From assembly GCA_035235625.1 (NCBI GenBank), contig CP141148.1, forward strand, positions 14,509,057-14,573,056: 64,000 bases of DNA, given 5' to 3'. This document shows, one piece after another, positions 10,982 to 23,321 of the stretch. Position numbers and translations under genes: made by a program. The number at the start of each line of letters is the position of its first letter. Within the stretch, counting starts at the first letter, position 1. The DNA comes from Saururus chinensis. Taxonomy: Eukaryota > Streptophyta > Magnoliopsida > Piperales > Saururaceae. A model generated the notes under the pieces. That model searched no databases, was not told the DNA's origin, and saw only the letters and a list, made by a program, of their open reading frames with translations.

Positions 10982-11718
10982 GTAAAAATAGTAAGGCATT
11001 AACCACATTAAATGTTATAAAATTTTAAGTATTTAATAACGTATTTTCATGGTATAGCATGATAGTGCTGTCGTGGAAAAAAGAAAAAAAAACTCGTATA
11101 AGCATAAAATTTGAAAAATATAATTGAATTATATTGTCTATTATAAAATTGGAAGGCACGAACCACATTAAATGTTATAAAATTTTAAATATTTAATAAT
11201 GTATTTTCTTAGGACAACATGATAGTGCTGTTGCGGGAAAAGGCAAAAAAAACTCATCAAAGAGCAAAATATAAAAACTCTAATTGAATTATATTGTCTA
11301 AGTTATCATAAAAGTGTAAGGCATGAACCATAATAAATGTTATAAAATTTTAAATATTTAATAATGTATTTTCTTAGGACAGCATGATAGTGCTGTTGCG
11401 GGAAAAGGCAAAAAAAACTCATCAAAGAGCAAAATATAAAAACTCTAATTGAATTATATTGTCTAGGTTATCATAAAAGTGTAAGGCATGAACCATAATA
11501 AATGTTATAGAATTTTAAATATTTAATAATGTATTTTCTTAGGACAGCATGATAGTGCTGTTTTGGAAAAAAAACTCATTAAAAAGCAAAATTCGAAAGC
11601 TCTGATTCAATTCTATTGCCTAAATTATAATAAAGGTGTAAGGCATGAGCCACGTTAAATGTTATAGAATTTTAAATATTTAATATCATTGGACAGCATG
11701 ATAGTGTTGTGACATAAA
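10982..11718 (-). repeat. tandem repeat, five units with hairpins (right arm)
   Basis: Counterpart of 6885-7620. Hairpins at 11380-11395 and 11545-11560 have the CAGCATGATAGTGCTG form, like most other units, whereas the matching two units of the left arm have the CAAAG/CTTTG stem. Outside these stems the two arms agree closely through the array. Confidence 0.85.
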
Positions 11719-12210
11719 AATAAATATTAAAAAGCGCTTCTAAAAATTTCATTTTTCTTCACCTGATATATGATAATACATGCAGACAATGATGAAAATA
11801 AAGAAAATGGAAAATGTTTGCAGGGACTGAATAATGCTTTCATGAATAAAAAAACATGAGGTGAAAATATATCTCCTTGCATTCATGAAATGCACATAAT
11901 AGACCAGATGAGAAAACCCACTCATGAACCTTAGTTGCGGAGAGAAGCAAAGAAAATGGCATGTATAGTAATAATAAAAAAGATGTGAACTTTCTTCTGT
12001 CAATTTTAAATTTGGTATTATTCTCGATTGAAGTTGCTTTTTGCATACCTAGGCGCTAAAAAGTGATTTAAAACTTGCAAGACACTGAATAGAACATAAG
12101 AGAAAATTAAGGCCATAGTGAAATTTCAACAACAACAAATGCTGAATAAACACCAAAACTAGTAAAAATTGCACTTTGAGGATTCATAAGATTTGGGTAT
12201 TAATATTCTT

Positions 12211-15200
12211 CTACAATGATTGTTTCCAAATCATTGAACCATGTTGCAACTCAAGGGAACAAGCCAAAGCCATTTTAAACCATGAATCAATATAACTGAT
12301 CTGCTCGTCTGTTGATGCCAAACTCAAGATATGCAGTACCGAATCCCCATGCTCAAAAAGCCCAATTGAATATTGCAAATTCTCCTTTGCCTGATCACAT
12401 AATTAACAAAGTGCATAAATTAGTCCATTCCTAGCCATGAAGAACATAAATTAGAATATCTTCTAATTTTCAGTTCTACATAAGAAAAAATAACAACTAA
12501 AAAAAATCAATCGGACATCATAAAATATAGATGTAAAGATCCTACTCTCTTTTATTGGGATATAAGAACTATATAGGTTTTGACCAACATCTAGGTAAAT
12601 ATTCAGCTAAATCAATGTTTGCGACCACTCATTGAAGCCCCCTTTTTTTTATGTAAAGTTCATCTAACAACTGCTTCTACAGGTTCCGCTCATAGCTCAA
12701 ATATATGCCGCTCAACGTGTTATACAGAATCATAATGCCAGAAAACTGATCTTCTAGTTCAAAAATTCCACCACCACTTTTTCATGATAGAAAAGTTAAC
12801 TCATCCATGCAAAAATAACATTAATATTTCCATCATCGTAATACCAAACATCCCAAAAGCCATAGTCCACTTATCCACACACATGAACAACTTTATGATT
12901 TTTTGCAGCCACCAAGACCTAGCCTCACAGCCAAATGCAGATTCTGAAGGGAGAAACAAGTGTAGTCTCTAGTCAATTGTACTCCTCCGCGTGGGGATAT
13001 AAATTCTAATAGATCAGCAGTGGTAGCTCGCAGTGGATAACATGTGGTTGTACAAATTACCTAGACAAATCCCCTCACTCATCCCAATTTAACTGGCTAT
13101 AGCTACAAAAAATTCTTTTACCTTTTTATGTGATTCCTTAGTTTAACGCATGATATGAATCATGGAGAATAAAAATTGCAAATATTCTCATACAAGCAGA
13201 ATCATTTTCCTACTTTGCCTGTGATAGATCTTTGAGTACAAGACGGCTTACAACTAAAGAGGAAATATAGATAAATAGTGAGACATGTTTCAAATGAGTC
13301 AAAGAAAGACAATGAGCATACCAATGCAATTTGTTTTTCCAGGTGATATTCAAACTCAAGCGCTTGTAAGTCGGGATCTTGTACAAGTTCAAGCAACTTA
13401 TCAACATCACCCGCTCCTAAAGGAAGCTCGACTGGGTGAACCTTTCCCGAAACAACATTTTCTTGCTGTAATTTCTTATAAGAAAACTGGAAAAAGGATA
13501 AAAATAAAAAGGTTCAGCATTGGACCATTTGTATAGATTCAAAAATAATACTTAAGTGTAGTACTAACCTGTATTTCCTCATTCATGGATGTCACTTCCT
13601 CATCTTTCCCAAACGGAGCTGCAACAACCTTTTTTCTCTGATTTGGACCATTTTCATAATTTTCATAGCAACAAAACATTAAGATATCACACTAATATTG
13701 ATGTCAATCGATTACCGACCTTAAGCTCCTCCAGATGCTAAAGTGCCAAAGCACGTGATTCTTCTTTCAATCTACATTAGAAGTCACTTCTTTTTATTCA
13801 AATTACTAGGAGGGTGCTGAGGCCTATATGTCATGGATTTGGTAACTATTTCTTCAACTCTCACATCTTCAAGAGAACCTTTCAAGTCTAAAAAATTTTC
13901 ATTCAAATTATTCCCGTCATCATTTACATTGGATATTGAGCTCAAGTGTAGGAAATCAAATCCCTCGTCTAAGGATACTTTAGTCCTATTTATACAGGAT
14001 TCGGGCTTATCCTCTATGTATAAACTGGACATCAGATTAAAAGCCAAACCGGAGCCACTTAAATCCTTTCTGACGAAAGTGGAGGGTTGAGAAAGAGGGT
14101 CATTTTGTACATCAAACATATCAAACTCCATTTTTCCATTGGTATGAGCAGTCAATTGCACACTGTTTCAGTAAGATTGTTCTCATATTCCCTAGTGTCC
14201 TGCAAAGTCAGGATAAAACTTTACAGTAAAAAGCAATGTTCTAAAAATTGACAATTTCTATGATCCCATCAGGAGGTGATATCGAATTTCTGCATTGAAA
14301 CACAACTTCTGGCCAAAAATACCATTCCTTTCTTAACAAATGAGGGTCTAAAAATACACAACATTATGCACTTAGGAATAAAAAAAATCTTATTCCGGTC
14401 TTACCTGAATATTTCGGCCTAACCTAAATTCCCATTGGGTAGTGTTTCAGCTCCAGCAGCAATCTTCTGCTCTTTCTACGTAGAAGCAATGGCTATTCAG
14501 AAAGTTTGGGCAAAATTTCTAACTTTACAATAGCAGAAGAGGGATATGATATAAGCTTTCTTTTCTTGGCAGTTTAATAACCATGTAAATATCGAGGAAG
14601 AAATTTATTTTTATATGAGTAGTTGAATAAAACCAAAAGGTTGAAGAAAAATTAAAATATGTAAGTAAAAGATAATGGCGATTCTCAGTCCAAATAAGAA
14701 AAGCCAACTTTCAATCCAAAGATAATGCTAGTTTGTTTGATATAGTCAACAAAAAATTTAAAAAAATTCGTTAATAAGAATGCCGAACCAGGAACCTAAA
14801 TAAAAAATAAGCATAAAAATGATAGACTTTGGAAGAAAAAAAATGAGTTTGAATCAGAAGAAGCAGGAGCAGAAACAAAGAAGAGAATGACATACAATGC
14901 ATCGCCATTAACCAGAAATATACGCATAACAAATGAATCGATAAAAAATTCAGAGACACCAATTGTTACTCACCGATAAGCTTTGAGCAGGCCTTCACAG
15001 AAGATGCCAAGATTCGTCTCCGAAAGAACAAAAAGACCCAAAGTTTGGGAACGGTGCCTTGCGAGAGAACGCGAGAAAGGAATGTTGGAGAAGATCCAAC
15101 AACGAAATCAAAGGCTCCCTCTCCTGTCGTCCTCCTCCGCTTAAGTCTTGCTTCTCTTCGGCCACCCAAAAGGCTAAAGAGGAGCGGCGCTTCCCTATTC

Positions 15201-15243
15201 AGATGGGAGCAACAACATTTCCCCATGGGAAACCTATAAGAAG
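12211..15243 (-). pseudogene. pseudogene A, right copy
   Basis: Mirror copy of 3360-6390, read on the minus strand from about 15243 down to the stop at 12211-12213. It carries the same exon layout, splice sites and shared lesions (duplicated GT ahead of MEFDMF, TAG within the KEESRALAL/HLEELK segment, TGA after NLNKKK). The exon end near 14407 reads CAG/GTAAGA here, a stronger donor than the matching left site (CGGA/GTAAGA). The putative coding exons are otherwise identical by eye between the arms. Confidence 0.6.
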
Positions 15244-15407
15244 AAATTAAAAGGAGAAGGGTAATTTAGGTATTAACAAAAAAAACTTACATAGATGTCG
15301 TTATCTAAAAATACAAAATTTATTATAAATGTTATTTAATTAAAAACTTACCTCTTTAAGTTATATAAAGTTAATATCAAATTGACGATGCTATGTAAAA
15401 TTTTACC

Positions 15408-16262
15408 AAATTTTTATGGGCCCAACCCGCTGGCCCAATTCGACCCCATTAAAATGCAGGCTAGGTTAAAGAATTTTTGGGTCCATTGAGATTAAATAAA
15501 TAGGGTGGGCTAGGACAAGGGTAAGGGTAGGGTTAGGGGCAAAACCCCCTCCCATCCGTCCCCAGGCATAAAATGAATTAATTTTATCTTTTTCAAAAGT
15601 CTCATGTAGGCCCAAAAAAGAAGAAGAAAGAGAAGATGTCTACTTTAGAAGACTTTAAGCTTACAAGTAATTGTAGATAGTGGTGAAAAACCCTGCCTAA
15701 AAGCTTAAGGTACATGATTTTGTATCTTATGTGGTCAACTAGTGAGATCCCACTAAAGATTATACTCATTGTGTTCCAAATTAATAGCTCTATTTAGTTT
15801 TTAGAAATAAATTAATTTTAGTTTATTTTTTAAAAGTAAATAGAGCTATTAATATAGGACGGAGAAAGTATGTATTTCTCTTAAAAAATATTTGCATGTG
15901 CATTGTTAGAAGGAGATTTGATAGCACATGTTAGATCAGGGGTGGGCAAGAGGATAAAACTAGCCTACCCCCTTAAGTTATGTCCACCGTGCAATGAAGA
16001 TCATGTGGTGGTGAAGCATGTTCGTAGCATGCGCTGGGTGCATAATAATGGGATTCATAATATTTTTAATAAAAAAAATTAAAAAAATAATGCGGTCCTA
16101 CCTTAGCTCAACCCAGCTTGAGCTTGTTTAGGGTTGGGCTTTTAAAGGTCCGCCTACGGCAAGGTAGGGGGTCAAGCCTAAAGAAGTTGGTAGGCTAGGG
16201 CTAGGGCTAGGGCATGAACCCGACCCAATTTCAGCCCTATTTATCTACCCAAATTGTGGCAA
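15408..16262. mobile_element. GC-rich repeat, possibly a decayed hAT-like non-autonomous DNA transposon
   Basis: Blocks such as GGGCCCAACCCGCTGGCCC, AAGGGTAAGGGTAGGG and, on the other side, CTAGGGCTAGGGCTAGGGC with CATGAACCCGACCC resemble the ends of plant hAT-type non-autonomous elements with GGGTCGGGTT-like termini. I could not pair two clean termini or target duplications, so the borders and class are uncertain. A Stowaway-like MITE lies within it. Confidence 0.3.
15763..15870. mobile_element. Stowaway-like MITE, about 108 bp
   Basis: The ends TACTCATTGTGTTCC and GGACGGAGAAAGTA pair imperfectly as inverted repeats of the TACTCCCTCCGTCC type. The inner arms AATTAATAGCTCTATTTA and AAATAGAGCTATTAAT pair strongly, so the whole element folds. 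No coding capacity. TA ends fit Tc1/mariner-type target use. Confidence 0.7.
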
Positions 16263-16365
16263 AAAACTAATTAAACATGCCAAATTGTGCTGGCTGAACT
16301 TGAAAATAATAAGTTCAACCTCCAAGCTAATCTATTTCAAGTTGAACATTGAGCTAGCTAAATAA

Positions 16366-16545
16366 TATTCCCTCTATTTGAAATAATAGTAGTTTTTATT
16401 GAATGGTGAAACCTAGATAGAAAGGAAAATAAGTTTATGATACTTATTTTTAAGTACTTAATCACTCAAATTGAACAAAATGGAGCTATTGATCTGGAAC
16501 AAACTTTTTGCCAAATAGAGCTATTAATTTAGGATGGAGGGAGTA
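16366..16545. mobile_element. Stowaway-like MITE, about 180 bp
   Basis: The left end TATTCCCTCTATTTG and right end AGGATGGAGGGAGTA are inverted repeats of the common CTCCCTCCGTCC class. The inner motif AATAGAGCTATTAATTTAGG is shared with the MITE at 15763, so the two are related. Non-coding. Confidence 0.75.
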
Positions 16546-16788
16546 TTTGAAGTCTTGAGAAGTACTTCTTTACCATACTTATTCCCAATTGTCATACCTT
16601 GCTGGCCACAAATACTCTTTTGGATTTCTAGCAAAAAAATATAAATAAAAAATAACGCTAATAGAGGCATTAATTTCCATAGACGTGTCTAGCTTGATCG
16701 GGCTCTGTGATCAACGCCCTATGACCAGCCGACATAGGGCTCCAAACATAGTACATAAGATGACTCTCATTTCTCTATACAATTGTCA
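16546..16788. other. no gene seen
   Basis: AT-rich sequence with no coding frame. The repeated words ATAAGATGAC and GTCATCTTATG form a weak inverted repeat around 16755-16795, beside the edge of the next solo LTR. Confidence 0.4.
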
Positions 16789-16793
16789 TCTTA

Positions 16794-18050
16794 TGTGAAG
16801 TTTAATATTTGTCAAATTCACTAGCAGATCACTAAATTGCTCTTAAAACTAATACTTTTAACAAGTAGGAATTAAAAGTTCTAGCGTCTTTGCATAAAAT
16901 TTTTTTTATTAAGTGGAAACAATTAAAATATAATATTCACTCAATTTTCTCTCTTGAAATATCAATATATCAAACATCAATCAATCCACACATGAGCACA
17001 TAAATTTATGTGGAAAACCCCAACTAGGGTAAAAACCCACGACAGTTCCAAAGGAATCAAATCAATGCACTAAAAATCAAACTTTTACATGGACACAAGC
17101 AAACCACCAACTTTATTTAGATAGTTGTTATTAGCCTTTAAATCTTCTTCAAACACTTGAAACTTTCTCTTCCTTGCCTTGTCTTTGTCTCCTTCTAGTC
17201 TTCAATAAACACCTTCTATTGTCTTAACTTTGGCTTTAAAGAAATCTTCAATCTTCTATTGAAGACATGTTGCAAATCTTTTTTGAATACTATGTGCATT
17301 AGCTCCTTTAGTTGTGGATTGTTGTCTTCCATTCACCATGGATCTTCAATAAAAGCTCAAGTTTGGAAAATAATAAGCAAAGGTGTAAACCCTCTTTCTT
17401 TTTTCCCCTAGGTTTTTCTTTCTAAAATTTTGTGATTTCATAATCCTTATATAGCTCATTAAGTTGGTTTGGGAATTGTACTTGAATAAGGAATGAAATA
17501 GAAATTGGAAGGTCTTAATTTAGGTAAACTATTCTTAAAATAATTGATCATTCTAATCAGCGATTAATCTATCACTGTTTTTAATGTACATGATTCTTCC
17601 ATTGATCAATCGATTACAAGAGCGGTCGATCAACAACCCTCGGTTTCATTTTACATAAAACTAAATCAATAAGCAATCAATCGTTCTCTCCTTCATAATT
17701 TGCAACGATCGATCGTTTTGCCTGTATTTGATATTTTTGCCATTTTTACCCAAAAACCTTTTGAAACTACTAAAATCACTTTTTAACCTTTTCCAAGTGA
17801 TTTATGCATGCCAATGTGATCTGGATAAGCTTAAAAACCCTTCACATTCTTCAATCTTTCACCTTGATGAATAAGAACATGTTTGCTTCTATTTTTCAAG
17901 TTTGTTAAATCCCAAATCTAACTTGACAATAACAACCTCAAATTAGACTCTAAAACTCATTACATACATATGGTTTATTGACAAAATTTTGGCATAGAAA
18001 TCAGCCAATAAACTAGATGAATGATGTATATGTTCTTACATTATGTACCA
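16794..18050 (-). mobile_element. solo LTR of a Copia-like element (family X), minus strand
   Basis: A 1257-bp block with TG...CA ends, flanked by near-matching 5-bp duplications TCTTA (16789-16793) and TCTTC (18051-18055). It resembles, in reverse, the split LTR at 22927-23321 plus 35787-36622: shared blocks include AAATAGAAGCAAACATG, the CCTAGTTGGGGTTTTC-type block and the end TAATTCCTACTT...AGTTTTAAGA. No internal region is attached, so it is a solo LTR. Old and diverged. Confidence 0.65.
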
Positions 18051-18055
18051 TCTTC

Positions 18056-18854
18056 AATGCCTAATGTGGGCTAGTTATAGAGTTGGTCAAGAATTTTTTC
18101 TCAAATTTCTACCCAAATAGAGAAAACACGCACGTGTGATAGCTTATGATGAGGAAAGCTGACAAAAATACATTAATTTGCTTAAAAGTGAACCTTCAAG
18201 AGCTTCTTAGACTCATGCAAATATTCAATATTTCAAAAACCAATTTACATGGTTGTCTGGCTGAAATAGGAACCATGAGACTAAGTGAATATTTAGACAA
18301 TCTCCAGTGAAATGGCCATAATCTTTGTTCACCAGGAAGGCCATGGCTGCTGATCTATGCCAAACGCCTAGATTACAACTAATTGATACAAGCAAAAGCA
18401 TATCATGAAAGGTTAATTATAACGCCTGCTTAGAATTGATCTATCCTATAATTTACATAGCGGTGGGATTCTTATGAGGAATAGAAATGAGAAATAGAGA
18501 GACTCAAGAGAGATAGAGAGCACACCAAGTTTTATGTAGTTTGGTAATGGTGCCTATGTCCATGGGAACACATAGTTTTTACTATTTAGCAAGGAAAACA
18601 TTACAAGATGATTCCAATGGACAACCCTATAGTCCCAAGGAAGAAGAAGATCCTTTTATACACCTTTAAGACATACAAGGTCATATCTCTCTATTTGGGG
18701 AATGAAATCCCGAAGTAGCTAATCAAGAAAAATCCAAATCAGGACGTCCTGAAATACATTACACCAATTGACCGATCTCCATGGACTGGAGATCAATTGC
18801 TCTTCACTGACGTTCGATCGCTCTTCGCCTCGGCCAGTCGAGAACTAGGAAGAT
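18056..18854 (-). mobile_element. remnant of another Copia-like LTR, borders unclear
   Basis: The block near 18500-18620 (GAGAGCACACCAAGTTTTATG, split, then a GTTTGG and CCATGGGAACA pattern) is typical of the transcribed part of plant Copia LTRs. No protein frames occur. It is cut on the right by the solo LTR at 18855. The sequence 18056-18430 holds nothing I can identify. Confidence 0.35.
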
Positions 18855-21826
18855 TGTAAGATCTCTAATTTTATTTGATTTAATTTCCTATTAATTATGT
18901 GAAGTTGTGTGGTTTTGCTTGTTTGCTAGTTTGATTTAATTTGGGGGTTATGGGTTAGTAATTATGAATCTAATAAGGTTTAATTTTATTTTTATAAGTA
19001 TTAGTGTCAAACTTGATTTATCCAATTTTTACCGAGTTTATGACATTTTATTCTAATTTCTTCTTAATTATGGGAGTAGACCCTACCATGGGCCCCACAT
19101 CCATGTTGGACGACATGTGAGCTATTATTTTATTTAAGTGGGTTTGGGCGATATTACACTCATATTTTAACAAAAAAATAACCTTTAGCCACTTAGGGCA
19201 TTTTGATCTATTTTTCAAACCAACAGTTTGTAAACCCAACCTAAAAACCCTTACTATATAAAGAAAACCCTAACCCATTAGCCAAATAGGGAAGGGCTGT
19301 GTTAGAAGGGAGGAAGTGTTCTACCCCCATTTTCCAAAGGAGAAACTTGGATTAAGGTGTGTTTTCTACTCTTCATCATCCTTAATCTTTCAATTTTTGT
19401 CTTAATCACTCACATCTACATTTCCCCTATCTTGATTCTTGATTTTCTTCTAAAAAAAAGTTGATTTTAATTTTGATTTAAAACCCTAATTGGGCGATTT
19501 TCATTTTAACCTAAGGTTATCCTAGATCAACCTATTTTCAAGTTGATTTGAGTCTATTAGCTAATTTTAAGTAAGTTTAACGTAAAACCCTAATTTTTTG
19601 GTAGAATTTTTTGAGGATTGAAGTTTTTTTGTGGATTCAAAGGCTTCATAGAGGTAAGGGAGTTTTACCTTGTGTAGTTTTATTTATTAGAATGCATGAT
19701 TGTAGATTTATTTGAGTTCTTGCTTCATTTTGAGGTTTAATGGTAATTTGTTAAAAGCATGTGATTTATGGTTATTTTCTTGTGATTAAGCATGAAAATG
19801 ATTAGATCTATCATGTTCTAGGGTTAGATTTTGATTATATGATGTTCTATTATAATTTTTGAATTTATATAGAATTTCAAAATGTTTTTAGTTTGAATTT
19901 CGGAAGGTTGAAGACGAACAAGAAAAGTGAACTATTCTGGCCAATCGAATGGATTGTCTGGCCATTCGAACAACTTGCCAGGGCGTTCGAATGATTGTAC
20001 TGCAGTTTGTGAGTTTGGCCTATTCTATGGTTTTTTTGGTCATTTCTTGTTCTTTTCTCATAAATCTAATTATTTATGACTATAATGAGTTATGATTACC
20101 TGTAAATGTTATTGTAATTGCATGAGAACCATCTTTGAATTATGATTTAGCTCAAGCATGAATATGACTATACTTGTCTAGTTTTAGTATGATATTCTAC
20201 TTGTTTTAAATCCATGTTTGATGATTTCTTCATAATTACTCTAGGATTCCAATAGGTCATAACCATGATAATTTTTGTATGCTTGCACATGTCATATTGA
20301 TTTAAGGCAATTCATGTTCCATATGTTTTAACTAAAGTATGAAGGATTGACTAGAGTATGTTTACCTATGCTTACACACATTTAACATTTACTCACGCAT
20401 GTATCATGTTGCATACATCATACGAATGATTTATAAATGAAGGTTAATCATGATTGGCCGTGATTAAGTGTTGGATGTAATTGGATGTCATTGTTTTCTG
20501 GATTAGCCACTCGAAGGTTTATCGAATAGGTTTCATGCTCGAAAGGATGAGGTTTTAAGTCCAATGGATGAGATTTTACATTCCTTTAAGGGCGGGTTTA
20601 CTCCCCGGGTGAGAAGAACGGAATGATATAATGAGTTAAATTGATGTGTTATCTGGGCCTTGAGAATCCAAGCTGGTTTGTCTGTGTTCACTGGCTTACC
20701 AGAGGGTACTTTCCCTATTAGGGAACTTACCCAAACTGCTCTAGCTTCCTTTTAGGAATTTGGACCTTCCCCATTAGGGATTGTTGGGGCAAGCAGGTTG
20801 GCTTAGGGTTTGGCCAGGGTGAGAAGGATTATTTTCTCAATTGTGAGACATTCACCTATTGATTTATATATGTATATGGATATAATGTTCATTGATACAG
20901 GTTGTGTAGGAACAATGATGTTTACGTTACACATGGGGCTCATGATATGATTATAATTGAACATAAAGGATAACATGCGATATGATATACTTGATTTATG
21001 CAGGGTGAATATGTATATTGAGATATGATTATGCATGATATGAATATGGAGAATTGATTCATGTAGGATGTGATTGATATAATGAGATTTATATGATTAC
21101 ACGTAATGTATATATGCTTTATAAACTATGGATGAACCCATGATCTATAGGTGCTATGATTATGTGGCTATGGATGTGTCTTACCATATGGTACAAGTGG
21201 CATGAATATGTATTTATGGCATGTGGATTATAATATGATGCATAGGTGCATGGATATATATGATTTATCCCATTATGAATGGGTCTGGTGAATGAATATG
21301 TGATGCATGTTATATTGATAATGCCTGTGATATCATTATGAGTTTATTTTCCATATTAAAACCCTTTCTGAGCAAAATCTCACTCTTATTTGTTTTGTGG
21401 TTTTGTTTTGGGGTTACATGTAGTGTCATGTAGGTGCTTTAGATGGGCTCTACATTTAGCATGAGGATGGCCACATTAATTTAGAGGGGCTATGGTTGCA
21501 TAGGTTTATGTTAGTTTGGTTATATGTTATATTAAACATGTACATTTGACTTTACTTCACACTATGTTTAGCCATTGTTGGCTTAGACTTGTTTAGCCAT
21601 TGTTGGCTTGTTTTTATGTGATAACTATATGATGTAGGTATGTCTGGACTAAGACATTAATTAGTAGTCCTTTATTCTACTCTATTTGCTTTTGTGCAAA
21701 GTTCTCATGTGCTTACTCCATTGTGTGTTTGCCCAAGGATGGATTAAGTCTTCCATACTTAAACTAAACTTCGTTGTGCCGCGTACCTGTTACACCTTGG
21801 ACTGGTTTCAGATAAGTGGTGTGACA
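18855..21826 (-). mobile_element. solo LTR, about 2.97 kb, Gypsy (Tekay-like), minus strand
   Basis: Read on the plus strand it begins TGTAAGATCTCTAATTTT and ends GGTGTGACA, the mirror of LTR termini TG...CA. The same family recurs at 50199-53192 and 61859-64000, with the shared block CTTTCCCTATTAGGGAA near 20710 and its kin near 51285 and 63460. No gag or pol is attached. Flanking bases share only GAT on both sides, so a 5-bp target duplication is not evident. The orientation call follows the TGTAAGATC start and could be the reverse. Confidence 0.65.
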
Positions 21827-22926
21827 GATATCACTCTCGGTGCTAATTGATAACTAAACTCTCAACCTATTTTTGAACATAACCAAAACATGTGCTGATT
21901 GATCGCTTTGGCCTCGATCAATCACCCAACACTTGAAGAATCTTAAAGGTGAATCAACAAACAAGGGAAGAGTCTTTGTTTGAGTTGCTAGAAGAATAAA
22001 ACAAAGAACAAAACACGAAAAGTGAAAACTTCAAGTATTCAAGAAGGAAAAATTGAAGGCTTGCTTGAGGTTGTTGTGGTTTTTTCCTAAGTTTGGATTT
22101 TTCACATTAAAATCCTTGTGTGATTGTGCGGTATGCATGCTTGATTTAATGATTAGATTGATCATGAATGAGGCATAATAATTAGGTTTGTTTTAGCCAA
22201 ATGTACCACCAAAATAGGAGAGACAGTTTGTGTATCTTGATAGACCGATGACATATGGAGTGTTTCGTACATTTTGTTGGAATTTGATAGATGGGATGCA
22301 TTAGGGTTTTGCAGAGATCGGGAGGATGATTAGATATCATATTCCACTCTCATATAGTGATTAGTATCATGGTGATGAGGAGGAGGATGATGCACCTGCT
22401 GGAGCTTCTTGATTGATTTTTATGTTTTTTATTCATTTTATCGTGTATTCATGTGCTAGAACTTATGTCAATTCATTTTTATCTTCTATGTGACATTAGG
22501 ATGTATTTTGAAACTGATTATCTTTAGTGGATATGTGATGGACATGTTTATTTCAATGTTGAGTTATTCTTCATGCCTTATGGTGATGATTATGACTTGA
22601 ATGAGTTTACATTGAAATTTTCATTGATTAATAATTAACTTTTTGTATATTTGTGTCAAAAAGGGGGAGAAATGTTTAACGAAAATCAAAGTGCTTATTT
22701 TCATGCTTATTTGAACAATGCTATGCAAATAATTTTGTTTAAGTGTATAGGATAAGTAAAGGTTTGTGCATGGCTTTTCAAGATCAATTCTAAGTTGCCT
22801 TCGTTGAGTCTCAATGCTGTCAAGTTATATGTGCACGTGAATGTCAATGCACTGTACCAAAGAGCTATAATTTTTATTTGATTTTAAATCTTAGTATTTT
22901 GTCATGAAATAGCAAAAGGGGGAGAT
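21827..22926 (+). mobile_element. Copia-like family X relic: 5' LTR end, short internal part, polypurine tract
   Basis: About 21840-22200 resembles the last third of the family X LTR (GTTGTGGTTTTTTCC, then TTGATCATGAATG). About 22200-22911 is an internal remnant without recognisable protein domains. It ends in GCAAAAGGGGGAGAT (22912-22926), a classic polypurine tract directly before the 3' LTR start TGAAAG at 22927. The left side is cut by the solo LTR at 18855-21826. Broken and without pol. Confidence 0.55.
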
Positions 22927-23321
22927 TGAAAGAACAAATGAGGCATATATATTGTAATTGTCTAATTTTGATTATTAAAACAATGTCCAAAATTCATGTA
23001 TGTTTTTAGTTTTAGGAATCTAACTAGATTTAGTTATGGTCAAATCAGATTTGGAATTGATTAACTTGAAAAATAGAAGCAAACATGTTCTTATTGATAT
23101 AGGTTGAAGATTAAGCTGACTGTTAAATGTAAGAGGTTAATTTGCACACACTCACATACACAATTAACTTAGATTAGCTTAGAATGACTGAATTTAGTGA
23201 ATCTCGAAGTTTTAGACTGAATTAGGGTAAATTGGTAATTTTTATTATGCATTGATTGACACTTGAATCAAAATATAAAAAATTAAGCTGAGAATTTATC
23301 GATCAATCTGTTGTGCACGAT
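22927..23321 (+). mobile_element. 3' LTR of the family X Copia-like element, first part
   Basis: Starts TGAAAGAACAAATGAGGC right after the polypurine tract and shares AAATAGAAGCAAACATG with the minus-strand LTR at 16794-18050. It is interrupted here by the chromovirus at 23322-35786 and resumes at 35787. Confidence 0.6.

Larger units (their letters stand above)
9655..15407 (-). repeat. right arm of the 5.75-kb inverted repeat
   Basis: Reverse complement of 3196-8949 with scattered single-base changes and small indels. Its inner edge lies just left of TATTTGAAGCTTTTACTTGC; its outer edge is TTTTACC at 15401-15407, after which the sequence becomes unrelated GC-rich DNA. Everything in the left arm appears here on the opposite strand. 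The near identity means a recent duplication or ongoing gene conversion between arms. Confidence 0.95.

Noticed and set aside
3196-15407. The palindrome as a pure assembly or read fold-back artefact
   Set aside because: The arms differ at scattered sites, including paired stem changes, and are separated by a unique 705-bp loop. A simple fold-back of one molecule would give identical arms. It is not fully excluded without raw reads.
3196-15407. The palindrome as one large foldback transposon
   Set aside because: No target duplication or transposon-like termini at the outer edges, and the arms contain spliced host gene sequence instead of transposase.
15520-16215. Interstitial telomere repeats (AAGGGTAAGGGTAGGG, CTAGGGCTAGGGC)
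   Set aside because: The units are not the plant telomere repeat TTTAGGG, and there are only two or three in each run. They fit better as the ends of a GC-rich DNA-transposon remnant.
18850-21831. A 5-bp target duplication around the solo LTR 18855-21826
   Set aside because: The left flank is AAGAT and the right flank is GATAT. Only GAT is shared, which is too weak to call.
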